Shown here: one piece after another, positions 7,267 through 15,549 of the stretch
Position numbering within the stretch: the first letter of the stretch is position 1
Layout of the letters: each line of letters starts with the position of its first letter
Assembly (NCBI GenBank): GCA_014804785.1
Contig: JAAUZD010000016.1
Location: forward strand, 5,281-37,296
Direction of reading: 5' to 3'
DNA length: 32,016 bases
Source: Lachnospiraceae bacterium
GTDB taxonomy: Bacteria > Bacillota > Clostridia > Lachnospirales > Lachnospiraceae
Program-made: the position numbers and the translations under genes
Notes under the pieces: generated by a model
Databases searched by the model: none
What the model saw: the letters and a program-made list of their open reading frames with translations, nothing else
Told to the model about the DNA's origin: nothing

Positions 7267-8301
7267 ATGAATAAATTAATAAAAAAACTTACTCTTTTGT
7301 TTATGGAATGTTTTATGGCTGGTCTGCTTACAGCTTGCGGCGCATCCAGCCATGAACCGGCGGAGGATTATGTCCCGGAAAATTACCTGCTTAAGTCACA
7401 GCTTATTTCCTTTGATGTCTCCGCCTTAAACGCCATACCGAACAATCCCAATGCATCCTTAAACGTGCCCACCTATATCACAAAAGTGGCAGATACCTAT
7501 TTCATTGTGGATTGTTATAACAATCAGGTTATCTATCACGATAATCTGACCGATCCCTTATACGAATGGCAGATTATGACAAATGATATTGCCATGGGGC
7601 ACACTCTTGCAAGCGATGGACTTGTATATCTGATTGACGACACGGAAAACAACCGGGTGCTTGTCATGGAGAAGGAGCAGAATGAAAACGGACAGACTAT
7701 TTTTGTCCCCACTCAGGAATTTCTAAATATTGGCAACCGTCCGCACTATATTATTTATGATGAATATACCGATACTTTTTATGTGTGGAGTTCCCAGAAT
7801 GGGGAGATGTATTTATTCCGCCATGCCAAAGATGATTCCCGCATGTATCTGACAGAGGTACGCTCCATCCCTTCCCTGTCCGATGTATATGTGCGCTCGT
7901 TCACGATTATCGGGGACCGCATCTATTTTGTATCCGGCAATTCCAGTATCATAGAAGCTGATCTATATAGTTTTAAGGTGAAAAAGGAATATCCTGTTCC
8001 TTCTGAAATGGCTGGCATGATTCAACTTACACGGATTCAGGATTACTACTACATCACTATTTCCACCGATATAACCGGTAATCAGGATTATGCTACCATG
8101 CTCCGCGTAAAAGACTTAAACGACCTATCCTCTGGCAGCTATGAGGATGTTTACCATTACTTTATCGGAGGCGGCACTCCTTACTACATAACTATGATCG
8201 AGGATAGCTGGTATCTTACAGAACACCGTATTCCCGGTCATGCAATCTGGTGTTTTAAGGTTGCTGACAATGAAATCACCGGCGTCACTTCCGTTTACTG
8301 A
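7267..8301 (+). CDS. Putative lipoprotein with beta-propeller-like repeats
   Basis: This 344-residue protein has an N-terminal signal (MNKLIKKLTLLF) and lipobox LLTAC with Cys24, so it should be lipid-anchored outside the membrane. The mature part is built of repeating beta-strand pairs of the kind (V/I)(Y/F)-h-(V/I)-D or -G, for example TYFIVDCYNNQV, GLVYLIDDTENNRV and DRIYFVSGNSS. This suggests a propeller fold. No catalytic motif was recognised. The start is fixed by the basic signal-peptide N-terminus; no Shine-Dalgarno precedes it and a perfect -10 box ends six bases upstream. The next gene, a ParB-like/BMP fusion, lies 136 bp downstream in the same direction, so a shared role is possible. 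Function unknown. Confidence 0.85.
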   Translation: MNKLIKKLTLLFMECFMAGLLTACGASSHEPAEDYVPENYLLKSQLISFDVSALNAIPNNPNASLNVPTYITKVADTYFIVDCYNNQVIYHDNLTDPLYEWQIMTNDIAMGHTLASDGLVYLIDDTENNRVLVMEKEQNENGQTIFVPTQEFLNIGNRPHYIIYDEYTDTFYVWSSQNGEMYLFRHAKDDSRMYLTEVRSIPSLSDVYVRSFTIIGDRIYFVSGNSSIIEADLYSFKVKKEYPVPSEMAGMIQLTRIQDYYYITISTDITGNQDYATMLRVKDLNDLSSGSYEDVYHYFIGGGTPYYITMIEDSWYLTEHRIPGHAIWCFKVADNEITGVTSVY

Positions 8302-8319
8302 ACCACAAAAGTGACATGC

Positions 8320-8400
8320 ATGCATATGATTAATAGTGGAATCATAACGGCTCTCGCATTCATTACAATTATCTGTGTTTTTGGGAACGCTGGTAATTAA
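8320..8400 (+). CDS. Possible small hydrophobic peptide (26 residues)
   Basis: ATG at 8320 (or 8326) opens a 26- or 24-codon frame ending TAA at 8398-8400. The peptide has one hydrophobic span, GIITALAFITIICVFG, that could cross the membrane. No convincing Shine-Dalgarno precedes it, and an inverted repeat (TATGATT/AATCATA) overlaps its start. It could equally be chance coding in the gap between two genes. Confidence 0.25.
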   Translation: MHMINSGIITALAFITIICVFGNAGN

Positions 8401-8437
8401 CAAATAACTGTAAATATTTCAATTTTGGAGGTCAATT

Positions 8438-10348
8438 ATGGGAAGAGAAGATTACAGCAGAGCATTTAAGCTTGGAAAAAGAGATTATCAGATGCGGATG
8501 CTCCGCGGCGAAAAACCTACTTTGCCGGTTCTGGACGACATTATGCCTGAAAAGGGCGCTTACTATGAACTGCCCCTTGGTCTGGTTCAGATTCCTACCG
8601 AACAGATTGTAGGTACCAAAACAATAGGGCGAAGCAATTCCTTTTCGGGAAACTTCATGCCGATTTTAAAGGAAAACTCAGAATTTGCCAACAAATGGGC
8701 TGCATTAAGTACCAGTCATGTGAAGGAAGGCATCCGTGACCCAATCATGGCTTACGAGTATATGAACAAATTTTATGTACTGGAAGGAAACAAGCGGGTC
8801 AGTGTCATGAAATATCACGGTGCTGTCTCCATCCCGGGCACCGTCACGCGAATCGTACCCAAGCGCACTGCCGAAAAGGAAAGCAAAATTTATTACGAAT
8901 TCATGGAATTCTACCAGGCCGCCCCCATTAACTATATCTGGTTTTCCCAGGAGGGAAATTTTGCAAAGCTGCAGAAGGCGGTAGGTAAAGAGCCGGGGGA
9001 AATGTGGAGCCATGAGGATCTTCTGACCTTCAGCGCCCTGTATACACGGTTCAAATCCGAATATCTCGCAAAGGGTGGAAACAAACTGCATATCACGCCT
9101 GGGGATGCCTTTCTCGCCTTCATCACACTGCACGGATATAACGAAGTTGAAGATAAAACCACAAATGAGTTGAAAGAATTGATGGCAAAAAGCTGGAAAG
9201 AATTCGAACTTCTTCAGGAGGAAGAGGATATCGATCTGAAGATGAATCCCAGCCAGGAGAAGAAGCCTCTTCTCAGCATTCTTCTGCCGGTAAGTTCTCC
9301 AAAGCTGAAGGCGGCTTTCCTCTACGAAAAGACCTCCGGCACCTCTGCATGGACCTATGCACATGAACTGGGCAGGCTTTATCTGGAACAGACCTTCCCG
9401 GAGGAGCTGCAGACCCTCTGCTATGAAAACGGAACGCCGGAAAATGCAGATACTCTGATTGAGCAGGCAATTGCGGAAGGCTGCAATCTGATTTTTACTA
9501 CCACTCCCGCTTTTGTACAGGCAAGCGTGAAGGCTGCCATTGCCAACCCTGACATCCGTATTTTAAACTGTTCCCTGAATACCTCACATAGATATATCCG
9601 CACTTATTACTCCCGGATGCATGAGGCGAAGTTCCTGATGGGCGCTATTGCTGGCGCAATGGCGGCAAACGACCATCTGACCTATATTGCAGACTATCCT
9701 ATTTTCGGTACCATTGCCAACATCAATGCATTTGCCCTTGGTGCAAAGATGATCAATCCTAGGGCGAAAGTTTATCTGGAATGGTCCAGTATGAAGGAAG
9801 TGGATATCGACGAAAGAATACGTGAGACACAGTCCTCCTGTATCTCTGGCAGGGATATGACCATCCCCGAGGAAACCTCCCGGTTTTTCGGTCTGTACCA
9901 TATGGATGGCGAACATCCCAGAAATCTTGCCGTGCCTTTATATCACTGGGGCAAGTTTTATGAGCAGCTTCTTCGCACCATTGTTGACGGCACCTGGAAA
10001 TATGATGAAAAGTCATCCTCCTCCAAGGCAATCAACTACTGGTGGGGTATGTCCGCAGGCGTCATTGACGTAGTCTGCTCCAACCATCTGCCAATTGGCA
10101 CCAAGCGTCTGGTGGAATTGCTTAAAGCTACCATCAGTTCAGAATTATTTAATCCATTTTCGGGTATCTTATATTCTCAGACAGGTATTGTCATAGATGA
10201 TCCTGAGCGGAAGCTTACACCAGAAGAAATCATGAACATGGACTGGCTCGCAGAAAATGTAATTGGTTCCATTCCCAAAAAGGAAGACTTGAATGAGCAG
10301 GCTGCGCCTGTCATCAATCAGCAGGGAGTAATGAAAGAGGAAGGCTGA
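8438..10348 (+). CDS. ParB-like domain fused to BMP/PnrA-type ligand-binding domain, cytoplasmic
   Basis: This 636-residue protein has no signal peptide. Residues about 45-140 look like a ParB/sulfiredoxin-type domain: DPIMAYEYMNKFYVLEGNKRVSV, where EGNKR (116-120) matches the (E/D)G-(H/N)-(R/K)R box, followed by a region of unknown type. From about residue 291 the chain reads as a Med/PnrA (BMP family) binding domain. Its FLYEKTSGTSAWTYAHELGR is the family's opening strand and G-x-W-T-Y-A-H-x-x-G-R motif. BMP proteins usually bind nucleosides outside the cell as lipoproteins; here the domain is intracellular. Start ATG has GGAGG 6 nt upstream. A metallophosphoesterase gene follows after 7 bp, so the two are likely co-translated. 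I infer a cytosolic sensor of a nucleoside-like ligand. Confidence 0.85.
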   Translation: MGREDYSRAFKLGKRDYQMRMLRGEKPTLPVLDDIMPEKGAYYELPLGLVQIPTEQIVGTKTIGRSNSFSGNFMPILKENSEFANKWAALSTSHVKEGIRDPIMAYEYMNKFYVLEGNKRVSVMKYHGAVSIPGTVTRIVPKRTAEKESKIYYEFMEFYQAAPINYIWFSQEGNFAKLQKAVGKEPGEMWSHEDLLTFSALYTRFKSEYLAKGGNKLHITPGDAFLAFITLHGYNEVEDKTTNELKELMAKSWKEFELLQEEEDIDLKMNPSQEKKPLLSILLPVSSPKLKAAFLYEKTSGTSAWTYAHELGRLYLEQTFPEELQTLCYENGTPENADTLIEQAIAEGCNLIFTTTPAFVQASVKAAIANPDIRILNCSLNTSHRYIRTYYSRMHEAKFLMGAIAGAMAANDHLTYIADYPIFGTIANINAFALGAKMINPRAKVYLEWSSMKEVDIDERIRETQSSCISGRDMTIPEETSRFFGLYHMDGEHPRNLAVPLYHWGKFYEQLLRTIVDGTWKYDEKSSSSKAINYWWGMSAGVIDVVCSNHLPIGTKRLVELLKATISSELFNPFSGILYSQTGIVIDDPERKLTPEEIMNMDWLAENVIGSIPKKEDLNEQAAPVINQQGVMKEEG

Positions 10349-10355
10349 TTTACAT

Positions 10356-10976
10356 ATGAGAATACTTGCAATTGCAGACGAAGAATCGAAATATCTTTGG
10401 GATTATTACGAAAAAAGCAAGCTGGAGGGAATCGACCTTATTATCTCCTGCGGCGACTTAGATCCCCGATACCTTTCTTTCCTCGTGACTCTTTCCAATG
10501 TGCCTGTGCTATATGTGCACGGAAATCATGACGGAAAATATGAAAAAACACCGCCGGAAGGATGCATCTGTATTGAAGACCAGATTTATGTCCACAACGG
10601 CATCCGCATCCTGGGGCTTGGCGGCTCCATGCGCTATAAACAGGGACCGCACCAGTACACAGAATTGGGCATGAAAAAGAGAGTTGCACGATTGTGGCTT
10701 AAGCTGCTGCGCCACCGCGGTTTTGACATTTTAGTGACCCATTCACCCGCCTATCAGCTGAATGATGGGCGGGATCTTCCCCACCAGGGTTTTCAGGTAT
10801 TTCGGACGCTGCTTGAAAAATATAAACCCAAATTTTTTCTCCATGGGCATGTACATATGTCCTATGGGCGGACCCACAAACGATATGACAAATATATGGA
10901 TACCCACATCATCAACGCGTTTGAAAGATGTGTGTTTGATTTTGAAGATGATAATCCAAAAGAACACATCCGCTAG
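10356..10976 (+). CDS. Calcineurin-like metallophosphoesterase
   Basis: This 206-residue protein is a cytosolic metal-dependent phosphoesterase. The motifs in order are D8-E-E (where most relatives have D-x-H), GD (33-34), GNHD (56-59), H129 in THSPAY and GHVH (164-167). These are the metal ligands and general acid of the fold. Replacement of the first His by Glu may shift metal preference. The Shine-Dalgarno (GAGGAAGG) lies inside the last codons of the upstream ParB/BMP gene, pointing to translational coupling. The substrate is unknown; partner context suggests a nucleotide or a signalling phosphate. Its TAG stop shares a CTAG tetranucleotide with the stop of the convergent gene. Confidence 0.88.
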   Translation: MRILAIADEESKYLWDYYEKSKLEGIDLIISCGDLDPRYLSFLVTLSNVPVLYVHGNHDGKYEKTPPEGCICIEDQIYVHNGIRILGLGGSMRYKQGPHQYTELGMKKRVARLWLKLLRHRGFDILVTHSPAYQLNDGRDLPHQGFQVFRTLLEKYKPKFFLHGHVHMSYGRTHKRYDKYMDTHIINAFERCVFDFEDDNPKEHIR

Positions 10977-13771
10977 GAATTTTCCTCAAAGCTTTCCTTA
11001 AAGGCATCCATTTCCTTTTTTGTTTCACCGGAAAGCATATCTTCCAGCGAATTTTTCCTATCCGGATGTGCATTCTTGAAATCTTCAAGTATCTGACCGG
11101 AAACGCGTTCCATTTCTTCCTTCAGTTCCCTCGAGGAAATCAGCCTGCACCCTTCTCCTGTAATGATGATCTGTTCAAGCCCATCCGACGTGGCAACCGT
11201 CACATCAAATTTTCTGCCGTTCTCATGGGCAAATTTTTCAATATACTGATCGGCGCTCTCCGCTTCTTTCGTATAGACCACGTGTATATTGTGATAATCC
11301 AGGACTTCCGTGGAATGTCCCTCCAGACGGTAAGCATCGAACACCGCAATCAGACTGCATTTTCTGACCGCCTGATAATTGCACAGTAAATCAAGAAGCT
11401 TCCCCCTTGCCCCGTCCAAATTCTGTTTTGCCAGTTCCCGCAGTTCCTCCCATGCAAATATGACATTGTATCCATCCACCAGCAGATATTCTTCCTTTTT
11501 CTGCACAGGCTGATAGTTCCTGATCTGGGGTTGTCCCTCCGTAAAATCTGTTCTTCCTCTGGTTCTTTTCCATCCGGTCCTTATCCCTGCCTTATTTTCC
11601 TTTCGGTTGGCATAAGAAGTACGGCTTAATATCTCATTGATTTCATCCTGTCCGATCCACTTTTCTTCCCCACCATTTGCATGCTTTTCCTTAAAGCGCG
11701 CCCTGCCGCTTATGCCTGTTCCTCCTTCACCCCAATATCTTTCCCAATCTTCTTCCAGGAAATGTTTTTTATCACGAAGACAGCTCTCTAAATGCATATA
11801 GGAAGAGACCTGATCCCATTCCACAATAAAACCGGCTCCATGGGCACAAAATACAGAAGCGGATGGATTCTCGATATCACCTAACGGATCATACCCTGAT
11901 TTTTCCAGCACTTCTTCTGTATTATGGCAGGGGTAATATCCTTTCATAGTACAGTATAACTGCCCTTCCCCTTTTGTGTAGGCAAGCACCTCCTGCTGAT
12001 ATTCCTGCAAAAGCGCCATAGGCGCCATTCCCTTAAGAACCGTCGTTCCCTCTCTGCTGTGAGATATGGTAAATGTGCCATGTTTTTTATCCAGATCCGT
12101 CATAGCACGTCCTACCATATGATCCGGCACTTCCAGCGAAAAATCATAATAAGGCTCAAGCAATACACTTTCTGCCTGCATCAGCCCCTGCCGCAGCGCC
12201 CTGTATGTTGCCTGTCTGAAATCTCCTCCCTCTGTATGCTTTTGGTGGGCGCGTCCTGATTTCAATGTGATTTTCATATCTGTGATAGGAGCCCCCAACA
12301 GCACACCCAGATGCTCTTTTTCTTCAAGGTGGGTCAGCACCAGCCTCTGCCAGCTTAAGTCCAGGATATCCTCACTGCAGTCTGCCTTGATCACAAGTCC
12401 GCTGCCCGCCTCCCCTGGTTCTAAAAGAAGATGTACTTCCGCATAATGACGAAGCGGTTCAAAATGTCCAACCCCTTCCACTGTATCTGCAATAGTTTCC
12501 TTGTAAACAATGTTCCCTTTTCCAAACTCCACAGGGACGCCAAATCTCTCTTCAATCAGCTTTTGATAGATTTCTATCTGAACCTGACCCATGATCTGAA
12601 CCCTGATTTCCTGACTCTTTTCATCCCAGACAATATGAAGCTGGGGATCCTCCTCCTCAAGCTGTCTTAGTTTTGGAAGCATCCATGGTGCTTCACACCC
12701 TTCCGGCAGAAGAATACTGTAGCTAAGAACCGGTGAAAGTTCCGGATAAATAATTTCCTTTGCAATTCCCAGCCCTTGTCCTGCAAAGGTTTCTTTGAGC
12801 CCCGTGACAGCGCAGATAGCACCTGCAGACACTTCGCTCACAGACTCAAATTTTTCTCCCGAGTAAATTCTAATCTGGTTTACCTTTTCTTCCCATTCTC
12901 CTTCTTTCCCGGAATTTGCTGTAACCCCCCTTCCTCCGGTGAGAACTTCCCTCACCTTCAAGCTGCCTCCGGTAATCTTCATATGGGTGAGGCGGTTTCC
13001 CTGGGCATCCCGCGTAATCTTAAAGACTCTGGCGCCAAATTTTGCCGGATATTCTTTTTCGGGTAGATATTTCTCCAGACCGTCCAACATCTCTTCCACC
13101 CCCACTACCTTAAGGGCAGAGCCAAAAAAGCAGGGAAAGATTTTTCTTTCCCCTATCAACTTTTGTATATGTTCTTTCCCGATTCTGCCTTTTTCTAGGA
13201 ACTCATTCAAGGCATCTTCCTCGCAGACCGCGATGTTTTCGTAGAAATCTTCTGTTCCCGGTTCCGAAAAGTCCACACAGGATTCACAGAAATGATCTCT
13301 GATCTGGTGCAAAATCATCTTTTGATTTGTGTCCGGCTGATCCATTTTATTGACAAAAAGAAAAACCGGCACCCCATAGCGTTTCAGCAACCGCCACAAA
13401 GTAAGTGTATGCCCCTGCACACCATCGCTTCCGCTGATTACCAGAATTGCAGCATCCAGAACCTGCAGCGTGCGCTCCATCTCTGCCGAAAAATCCACGT
13501 GCCCCGGTGTATCTAAAAGTGTAATCTCTACCTGCCCTCTTTTCAAAATCGCCTGTTTGGAAAAAATCGTGATACCTCTCTCTCTTTCCAATCCGTGAGA
13601 ATCCAGGAATGCGTCCTTCTTATCCACCCTGCCCAGCTTGCGGATGCTGCCGCTCACATAAAGCATTGCCTCTGATAAAGTTGTCTTTCCGGCATCCACA
13701 TGGGCAAGAAGCGCAACGCTGACACGTTTTGATGGACTTCCGGATATTTTATTTTCAGACGTATCTTCCAT
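10973..13771 (-). CDS. TetM-like ribosome-associated GTPase fused to YacP/Rae1-like NYN nuclease domain
   Basis: This 932-residue protein has the order G domain, EF-G-like domains, NYN domain. G motifs are AHVDAGKTT (23-31), the switch I Thr68 in ERGIT, DTPGH (87-91), NKMD (141-144) and a later GSAL, as in tetracycline ribosomal-protection proteins. The middle matches domains III-V of that family and ends with an extra FCAHGAGFIVEWDQV segment. After a basic linker, residues 762 to about 900 form a YacP-like PIN/NYN domain with LLVDGYNVI (Asp766), VFDAY (Asp812), ESADQYIE (Asp841) and ATSDGLEQ (Asp863). Rae1/YacP cuts mRNA in the ribosomal A site, so I infer a GTPase that visits stalled or blocked ribosomes and cleaves the message. 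ATG 13771 follows AAGGGG; the longer frame begins with TTG inside the upstream gene. Confidence 0.88.
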   Translation of the reverse strand: MEDTSENKISGSPSKRVSVALLAHVDAGKTTLSEAMLYVSGSIRKLGRVDKKDAFLDSHGLERERGITIFSKQAILKRGQVEITLLDTPGHVDFSAEMERTLQVLDAAILVISGSDGVQGHTLTLWRLLKRYGVPVFLFVNKMDQPDTNQKMILHQIRDHFCESCVDFSEPGTEDFYENIAVCEEDALNEFLEKGRIGKEHIQKLIGERKIFPCFFGSALKVVGVEEMLDGLEKYLPEKEYPAKFGARVFKITRDAQGNRLTHMKITGGSLKVREVLTGGRGVTANSGKEGEWEEKVNQIRIYSGEKFESVSEVSAGAICAVTGLKETFAGQGLGIAKEIIYPELSPVLSYSILLPEGCEAPWMLPKLRQLEEEDPQLHIVWDEKSQEIRVQIMGQVQIEIYQKLIEERFGVPVEFGKGNIVYKETIADTVEGVGHFEPLRHYAEVHLLLEPGEAGSGLVIKADCSEDILDLSWQRLVLTHLEEKEHLGVLLGAPITDMKITLKSGRAHQKHTEGGDFRQATYRALRQGLMQAESVLLEPYYDFSLEVPDHMVGRAMTDLDKKHGTFTISHSREGTTVLKGMAPMALLQEYQQEVLAYTKGEGQLYCTMKGYYPCHNTEEVLEKSGYDPLGDIENPSASVFCAHGAGFIVEWDQVSSYMHLESCLRDKKHFLEEDWERYWGEGGTGISGRARFKEKHANGGEEKWIGQDEINEILSRTSYANRKENKAGIRTGWKRTRGRTDFTEGQPQIRNYQPVQKKEEYLLVDGYNVIFAWEELRELAKQNLDGARGKLLDLLCNYQAVRKCSLIAVFDAYRLEGHSTEVLDYHNIHVVYTKEAESADQYIEKFAHENGRKFDVTVATSDGLEQIIITGEGCRLISSRELKEEMERVSGQILEDFKNAHPDRKNSLEDMLSGETKKEMDAFKESFEENS

Positions 13772-13868
13772 CGAAACTATCCCCTTCTGTGATCTATAAT
13801 TCATAATTTTATTTTCAAAATTTACCTTGCTCTGCTTTTCAGATGGTAAAGGATTCGGAAACCGCTGG

Positions 13869-14756
13869 TTAAAGAAATGCACAATTGTCAGCTGAAGCTC
13901 TTCTTGCAAGTTCAAGGCATCCCATTATTCCCTGATTATCCTTAAGACTTGCCGGAACAATATATTTTTCCATATGCTCCAGTTCTCTTGTTTTAATATA
14001 TCCGTTCAATATCTCTTTTACATAATTTCTGATGATAGGAAATAGCTGTTCCTGATGCATGACCCCGCCCCCTAAGATAATCATCTCCGGTGAGAGTGTC
14101 AAAATATATCCGCTGAGCGCTTGGGAAATATAATAACCTTCCAGATCCCAGACCTCTTCTCTTTCCTTTAATACTGCCGCCTTTTGTCCCCACCTTTCCT
14201 CTATGGCGGGTCCCGCCGCAAGTCCTTCCAGGCAATTCCTATGATAAGGACATTTTCCTTGATACTGATCATTGGAACGCTTTTGAATCAGCACATGCCC
14301 CGCTTCGGGATGGAGCATTCCATGAAGCAGCTTTCCCTCAATAAATACACCTGCTCCCACACCAGTTCCTATAGTAACGTAGACCACACAATTTTTGCCT
14401 TTAGCCTGTCCAAATGTGACTTCTCCAAGGACGGAACTATTTACATCTGTATCAAATCCCACAGGGCAGGAAAGTGTCTCCTTGAACGCTCCTACGATAT
14501 TATAATCCCTCCATGCCAGCTTAGGGGTACTGGTAATATACCCATAAGTCGCAGAATTCCTGTCAGGATCGATAGGACCAAAGCATCCGATTCCCAACGC
14601 ATCTATTTTTACTTTCCTGAAATACTCAATCATTTGAGGTATTGTTTTCCCCGGTGCTACGGTAGGTATGGATATCTGCTCAAGAATCTTTCCCGTTTCA
14701 TCCCCAACAGCACATACCATCTTGGTACCGCCTGCTTCTAATGCCCCCAGTCTCAT
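13869..14756 (-). CDS. ROK-family sugar kinase, probably fructokinase
   Basis: This 295-residue cytoplasmic kinase phosphorylates a hexose with ATP. It shows the N-terminal phosphate loop EAGGTK (7-12), the likely catalytic Asp104 in TDVN, the GTGVG loop (130-134) and a complete zinc site: His154 in HPEAGH, then Cys169, His172 and Cys175. The spacing (C-P-x-H-x2-C-x-E) fits the Bacillus YdhR-type fructokinases more than glucokinases, which use CxCGxxGC. ATG 14756 is preferred because GGGGAG precedes it; the upstream ATG abuts the stop of the phosphatase gene and has no such site. It lies between the histidine phosphatase and GTPase genes in one direction. Confidence 0.9.
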   Translation of the reverse strand: MRLGALEAGGTKMVCAVGDETGKILEQISIPTVAPGKTIPQMIEYFRKVKIDALGIGCFGPIDPDRNSATYGYITSTPKLAWRDYNIVGAFKETLSCPVGFDTDVNSSVLGEVTFGQAKGKNCVVYVTIGTGVGAGVFIEGKLLHGMLHPEAGHVLIQKRSNDQYQGKCPYHRNCLEGLAAGPAIEERWGQKAAVLKEREEVWDLEGYYISQALSGYILTLSPEMIILGGGVMHQEQLFPIIRNYVKEILNGYIKTRELEHMEKYIVPASLKDNQGIMGCLELARRASADNCAFL

Positions 14757-14780
14757 ATTACTTTTCTCCCCAAAACGCAT

Positions 14781-15356
14781 TCAGTTGTTCTTGATTAAAT
14801 CCACATCAAGTTCAACAATTCCGGCATTACCGGTTTTATAATTCTTTGCCATATCCTCAAAAGGCGTGTCATACACATATGACATCAGCGTCATAATCAC
14901 AGCGCTGTGCGTCACTACCAGTACATTGCCCTTTTCCTTCCGCGTAATATCACGGATTGCCGGCAGCAGCCTGTCAAGGAGCTGCTGATACGATTCTCCC
15001 ATAGGAGGCACTTGATAACGACGGTTGTCACGCCATAACCGGTATTCCTCTCCAAACAATTCCTTTACCTGCTTCCATGTATAACCTTCCCATTTTCCAA
15101 GGCAGATTTCCTCAATTCCCGGCTGTATCCTAGGTTCTATCTTCAGCGCAGCACCAATGATCCTGGCTGTTTCCAACGCTCTTTGCTTTGAGCTGGTGTA
15201 AATGCTATCCACCTGATAGTCTCCGCCTGCAATTCTGGCGGCAAATTCTTCCGCCTGCTGCCTGCCTCTTTCATTTAACGCTATGTCCGTCTGTCCCTGA
15301 ATTTTACTTTCAATGTTCCAATCGGTCTCGCCATGCCTTACTAGATAAAGCTTCAT
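14781..15356 (-). CDS. Histidine phosphatase family protein (phosphoglycerate mutase-like)
   Basis: This 191-residue cytosolic phosphatase has the catalytic R-H-G box at residues 7-9 (LVRHGETDWN), which carries the phospho-accepting His. Other family segments are the Arg/Ser block SKQRALETARII, Glu in EICLGKWEG, and the second catalytic His in VVTHSAVIMTL. It resembles small PhoE/CobC-like phosphatases; the substrate is unknown. Start ATG 15356 follows GGAGG by 4 nt. It is the first gene of the group with the sugar kinase (24 bp spacing) and the GTPase-NYN protein, and is divergent from the CarD-type gene. Confidence 0.9.
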   Translation of the reverse strand: MKLYLVRHGETDWNIESKIQGQTDIALNERGRQQAEEFAARIAGGDYQVDSIYTSSKQRALETARIIGAALKIEPRIQPGIEEICLGKWEGYTWKQVKELFGEEYRLWRDNRRYQVPPMGESYQQLLDRLLPAIRDITRKEKGNVLVVTHSAVIMTLMSYVYDTPFEDMAKNYKTGNAGIVELDVDLIKNN

Positions 15357-15486
15357 TTTTCCTCCATTTCCAATCATTTACAATGCTGCTTATGAATTAT
15401 AATTCTGTCTTTCGTAACATTTGCACAATATATCATCTCTTTCTCCTGCGCATAACAAACAAACTTTGTCTTATTCTTGTCTTACG

Positions 15487-15516
15487 CTGACATTTTTCTT
15501 AAAAAATTGGTATAAT
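15487..15516 (+). promoter_or_regulatory. Promoter of the CarD-family gene
   Basis: CTGACA (15487-15492), an 18-bp spacer and a perfect TATAAT (15511-15516) with an extended TG-G directly before it. The predicted leader is about 27 nt and contains AAGGAGG. Confidence 0.75.
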
Positions 15517-15549
15517 AAATAATATAGTTTATTTTGAAGGAGGTACAAA

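Noticed and set aside
10973-13771. Calling the GTPase a tetracycline-resistance gene
   Set aside because: The family match is to ribosomal-protection GTPases in general; the extra C-terminal domains and chromosomal context do not support a resistance claim.
13772-13915. Longer N-terminus for the GTPase starting at TTG 13915
   Set aside because: It overlaps the sugar kinase gene, lacks a ribosome site, and the added residues precede the normal G-domain start; ATG 13771 has AAGGGG.
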